Positions 62,112 to 64,000 of a stretch of 64,000 bases of DNA are shown here, piece after piece. The notes under the pieces are model-generated. The model worked only from the letters and a program-made list of their open reading frames with translations. It was not told the origin of the DNA and did no database searches. The stretch comes from CAYOZN01 sp964408455 (GTDB taxonomy: Bacteria; Planctomycetota; Phycisphaerae; UBA1845; UTPLA1): contig CAYOZN010000001.1 of assembly GCA_964408455.1 (NCBI GenBank), positions 124,001 to 188,000 of the forward strand, in the 5' to 3' direction. Within the stretch, counting starts at the first letter, position 1. Each line of letters begins with the position of its first letter. Position numbers and translations under genes: made by a program.

Positions 62112-63464
62112 CTATTCGCTGATCAGCCGGAAGACCGCGCCCGTACTACCGGTCGGGCCCAGGTTTTGCGATGTGAGCACGTATAGCTCGCCGTCGGTGT
62201 CCACGCCAAAGCTGGTGATAAATCGATTGATCCGGCCATCCGGCTGACCGGCGATGGCGAGTTCGCGCATGGACCAGGTGCCATTCGGTGCCTCGCGAGC
62301 GGCATAGATGCTGCCATCCGGCGAGCCGAAATTTGTGCTCCAATCGCCGAAGACGTATTCCCCTCGCAGGCATGGAACGGCATTGCCGGTGTAGACGTAG
62401 CCGCCGGTCACCGAGATTCCAAATGGCTGAGCCGCCGCCGAATGCGGGTATTCCAGGATTGGAGCGATCAACGGGTTGCCGTCGGCGCCGGTGTCGGCGC
62501 ACTGGTCGGCGGGCACGTTATTCGGATCGTCCACATCGAAGCAACTTGCGCCCTCGCGGATGCGCCATCCGTAATTGCCGCCGCTGGTGACGATGTTGAC
62601 TTCTTCGAACAGGTTCTGACCGACATCCGCCACGAACAGGCGGCCATCGGGTGCGAAGGAAAACCGCCACGGATTGCGCAGGCCAAAAGCGAAGATTTCT
62701 GGCAGGGCGTCGGGATCGCCGAGGAACGGATTATCCGGCGGGATGTCGTAGGGATCGCCGGAGTCAGGATCGATGCGGAGAATCTTGCCGAGCAGCGTGG
62801 TCGTGTCCTGACCGTTGCCGATGTCAGGGTTGTGGCCAGCCCCGACGTCGTCGGCATTTCCACCATCGCCGACTCCGACATACAGGTATCCGTCGGGCCC
62901 GAAGGCGAGCTGGCCGCCGTTGTGATTGAACTGCGGCTTGTTGATCTCCAGCAGAATGCGCTCGCTGGCCGGGTCAGCCACGTTCGGATCGGCGGCGGAT
63001 ACTTGAAACTCGGAGAGAAGATTCTGGGAATCGAATTCCGCAGGGTCGGTGTCGTCCTTGGGCACGGTATAGAACACGAAGAACCGGCCGTTGCTCGCAT
63101 AGTCGGGATGAAACGCGAGACCAATCAGGCCGCGCTCGTCAAAGATGACGCCATTGCCAAGGTCGATGCCGATATCCACCATGGCGGCGGACAAATCGAG
63201 AAAGGGCGTGGGGAGGCGCTGGCCGTTCTCGATGATGATGATCTGCCCCTGCTGCTCGAGGATGAACAAACGGTCGGTGTCATCTTCCGGCACGGCCATG
63301 CCGACCGGAGCGACAAAGCCGTCGGCGACGAGCTGCAGGCCGACGGTGTTCACCGGACCGGTCGACGTGCATTCATGGATGCAGGTGCCGGAGAAGCTTG
63401 CCAGCGCGCTTGCCAGAAGCAGCAAGGCGGGGCAAGACGACTTGATTGTCGGATGACGGTTCAC
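62112..63464 (-). CDS. PQQ-type glucose/sorbosone dehydrogenase-like secreted protein
   Basis: 450 residues. The signal peptide ALLLLASALASFSGTC has a Cys at about residue 27, possibly a lipoprotein. A six-bladed propeller of the GSDH family follows: FVAPVGMAVPEDDTDRLFIL, GLIGLAFHPDYASNGRFFVF, KPQFNHNGGQLAFGPDGYLY then VGVGDGG, FGLRNPWRFSFAPDGRLFVA then DVGQNLFEEVN, YGWRIREGASCF and GGYVYTG. The NHNGGQL and GxGDGG motifs carry the catalytic His and the calcium/PQQ contacts. It oxidises aldose sugars in the periplasm if PQQ is available. It is the first host gene beyond the element. Confidence 0.92.
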   Translation of the reverse strand: MNRHPTIKSSCPALLLLASALASFSGTCIHECTSTGPVNTVGLQLVADGFVAPVGMAVPEDDTDRLFILEQQGQIIIIENGQRLPTPFLDLSAAMVDIGIDLGNGVIFDERGLIGLAFHPDYASNGRFFVFYTVPKDDTDPAEFDSQNLLSEFQVSAADPNVADPASERILLEINKPQFNHNGGQLAFGPDGYLYVGVGDGGNADDVGAGHNPDIGNGQDTTTLLGKILRIDPDSGDPYDIPPDNPFLGDPDALPEIFAFGLRNPWRFSFAPDGRLFVADVGQNLFEEVNIVTSGGNYGWRIREGASCFDVDDPNNVPADQCADTGADGNPLIAPILEYPHSAAAQPFGISVTGGYVYTGNAVPCLRGEYVFGDWSTNFGSPDGSIYAAREAPNGTWSMRELAIAGQPDGRINRFITSFGVDTDGELYVLTSQNLGPTGSTGAVFRLISE

Positions 63465-64000
63465 GACGAGCGTACTCCCGAATGATGCGTGACGAGCCTT
63501 TGCAGGACGAGCGATGTCCCATGCGTTCTATCGTATCATCGGATCGGCGCGGCTTGACATGGTAGGACGGCCGGCGCGGCTGTCAGAATCAGGGGAGTGC
63601 GGCAGACAATCGCGCGATCAACTATCGGTACATGTCAACAGCACGGACTTTCCTTGCGGCCTTGCTTGCGTGTCGTGAAAAAGGCGTTCGCGGCGGGATC
63701 GGTGGACGCGAGGGCCCAGGGGCGACTTGGGAATCATAGGCGCAAAGTCGGCCGGAGCGTCCGCACGGTATGGGGTGGCGTACATTTGCAGAGCGCAGTG
63801 CCGAAGTTTAGAAAAGCTGACGGCGCTGTTATAATGGACGCGCTGTTCGCAAGGCTATTCGGCCAGGTGCCAATCCTTTCCCGCGGGATCGGCGACGTCT
63901 GCATCATTCAGGCTGGTCTCGAGGGCAATCGAATGGGAGGAGCAGCAGAAGGGATTGGCGGTCAGGTCCGGCGGGCGACGGTGTCACCTGTATGGCACCG
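63465..64000. other. 536-base gap at the window end
   Basis: No complete gene. From 63834 an ATG-initiated plus frame (MDALFARLFGQVPILSRGIG) is open to the window edge, but 55 codons are too few to judge. The promoter at 63807-63835 points the same way. Confidence 0.5.
63807..63835 (+). promoter_or_regulatory. Predicted sigma70 promoter facing the window end
   Basis: -35 TTTAGA (63807-63812), 17-base spacer, perfect -10 TATAAT (63830-63835). The start site would be near 63842. The gene it serves lies mostly beyond the window. Confidence 0.5.

Overview
The window reads as high-GC chromosomal DNA from a planctomycete-type bacterium (phylum Planctomycetota; I cannot place it lower). Three things suggest this. 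A membrane protein at 24620-25072 ends in the CxxCGYDLRG...CPECG zinc ribbon that is common in that phylum. A dockerin-like CDGxVNGxDI tail lies at 20630-20722. The tyrosine recombinase at 48452-49801 carries the NNMRASR box II variant instead of HxLRH. The coding density and the co-directional gene blocks are bacterial.

Layout. 1-2791 (minus): DUF418-like membrane protein (cut by the window edge), TPR protein, small TIR-like protein and a YkgJ-type cysteine-cluster protein. 2979-4160 (plus): secreted double-PDZ protein. 4843-18889 (plus): a complete Tad/Flp pilus locus with flp, prepilin peptidase tadV, tadE, cpaB, cpaC secretin, two tandem von Willebrand-A Tad proteins, cpaE, cpaF ATPase, tadB and tadC. 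Terminators after flp, cpaC and the first vWA gene cut it into several transcription units. 19048-22752: comM, a STAS protein and phoH. 23029-24285: a promoter, about 1.2 kb of hairpin-rich sequence without a credible gene, and a strong terminator. This is a candidate large structured non-coding RNA and the most unusual intergenic feature of the window.

24620-35498: zinc-ribbon membrane protein, two cobalamin-binding radical SAM proteins flanking an SRPBCC protein and a glycine-rich RRM protein, then a five-gene minus-strand operon: Ino1, sugar-phosphate-isomerase-like TIM barrel, UbiA prenyltransferase, second TIM barrel, and type I phosphodiesterase-like phosphatase. Three of its protein types match the 'ebo' metabolite-trafficking clusters, and the phosphate/prenyl/polyol combination suggests assembly or movement of a prenylated polyol. 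35612-43709 (minus): CusCBA heavy-metal efflux with a Cys-rich secreted protein upstream. 43799-48081: otsA with a near-perfect sigma70 promoter, a receiver-like protein lacking its phospho-acceptor Asp, Hsp20, a tiny membrane protein, and a NarL-type response regulator.

48130-48506 holds tRNA-Lys(CTT) and tRNA-Val(GAC). The last 21 bp of tRNA-Val recur exactly at 61952-61972. They bound a 13.5 kb integrative element whose genes run almost all on the minus strand. It carries a tyrosine recombinase (antisense into the tRNA), repressor- and excisionase-like HTH proteins, a 916-residue tape-measure protein, a replication-organiser-like protein, a prohead-protease-like protein, a GemA-like protein and many small unknown genes. 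I see no terminase, portal or major capsid gene. The element contains a near-consensus parS site. In the predicted excised circle the integrase frame reads in frame through attP into the ORF at the other end of the element. Host DNA resumes at 61973 with a PQQ-type sugar dehydrogenase.
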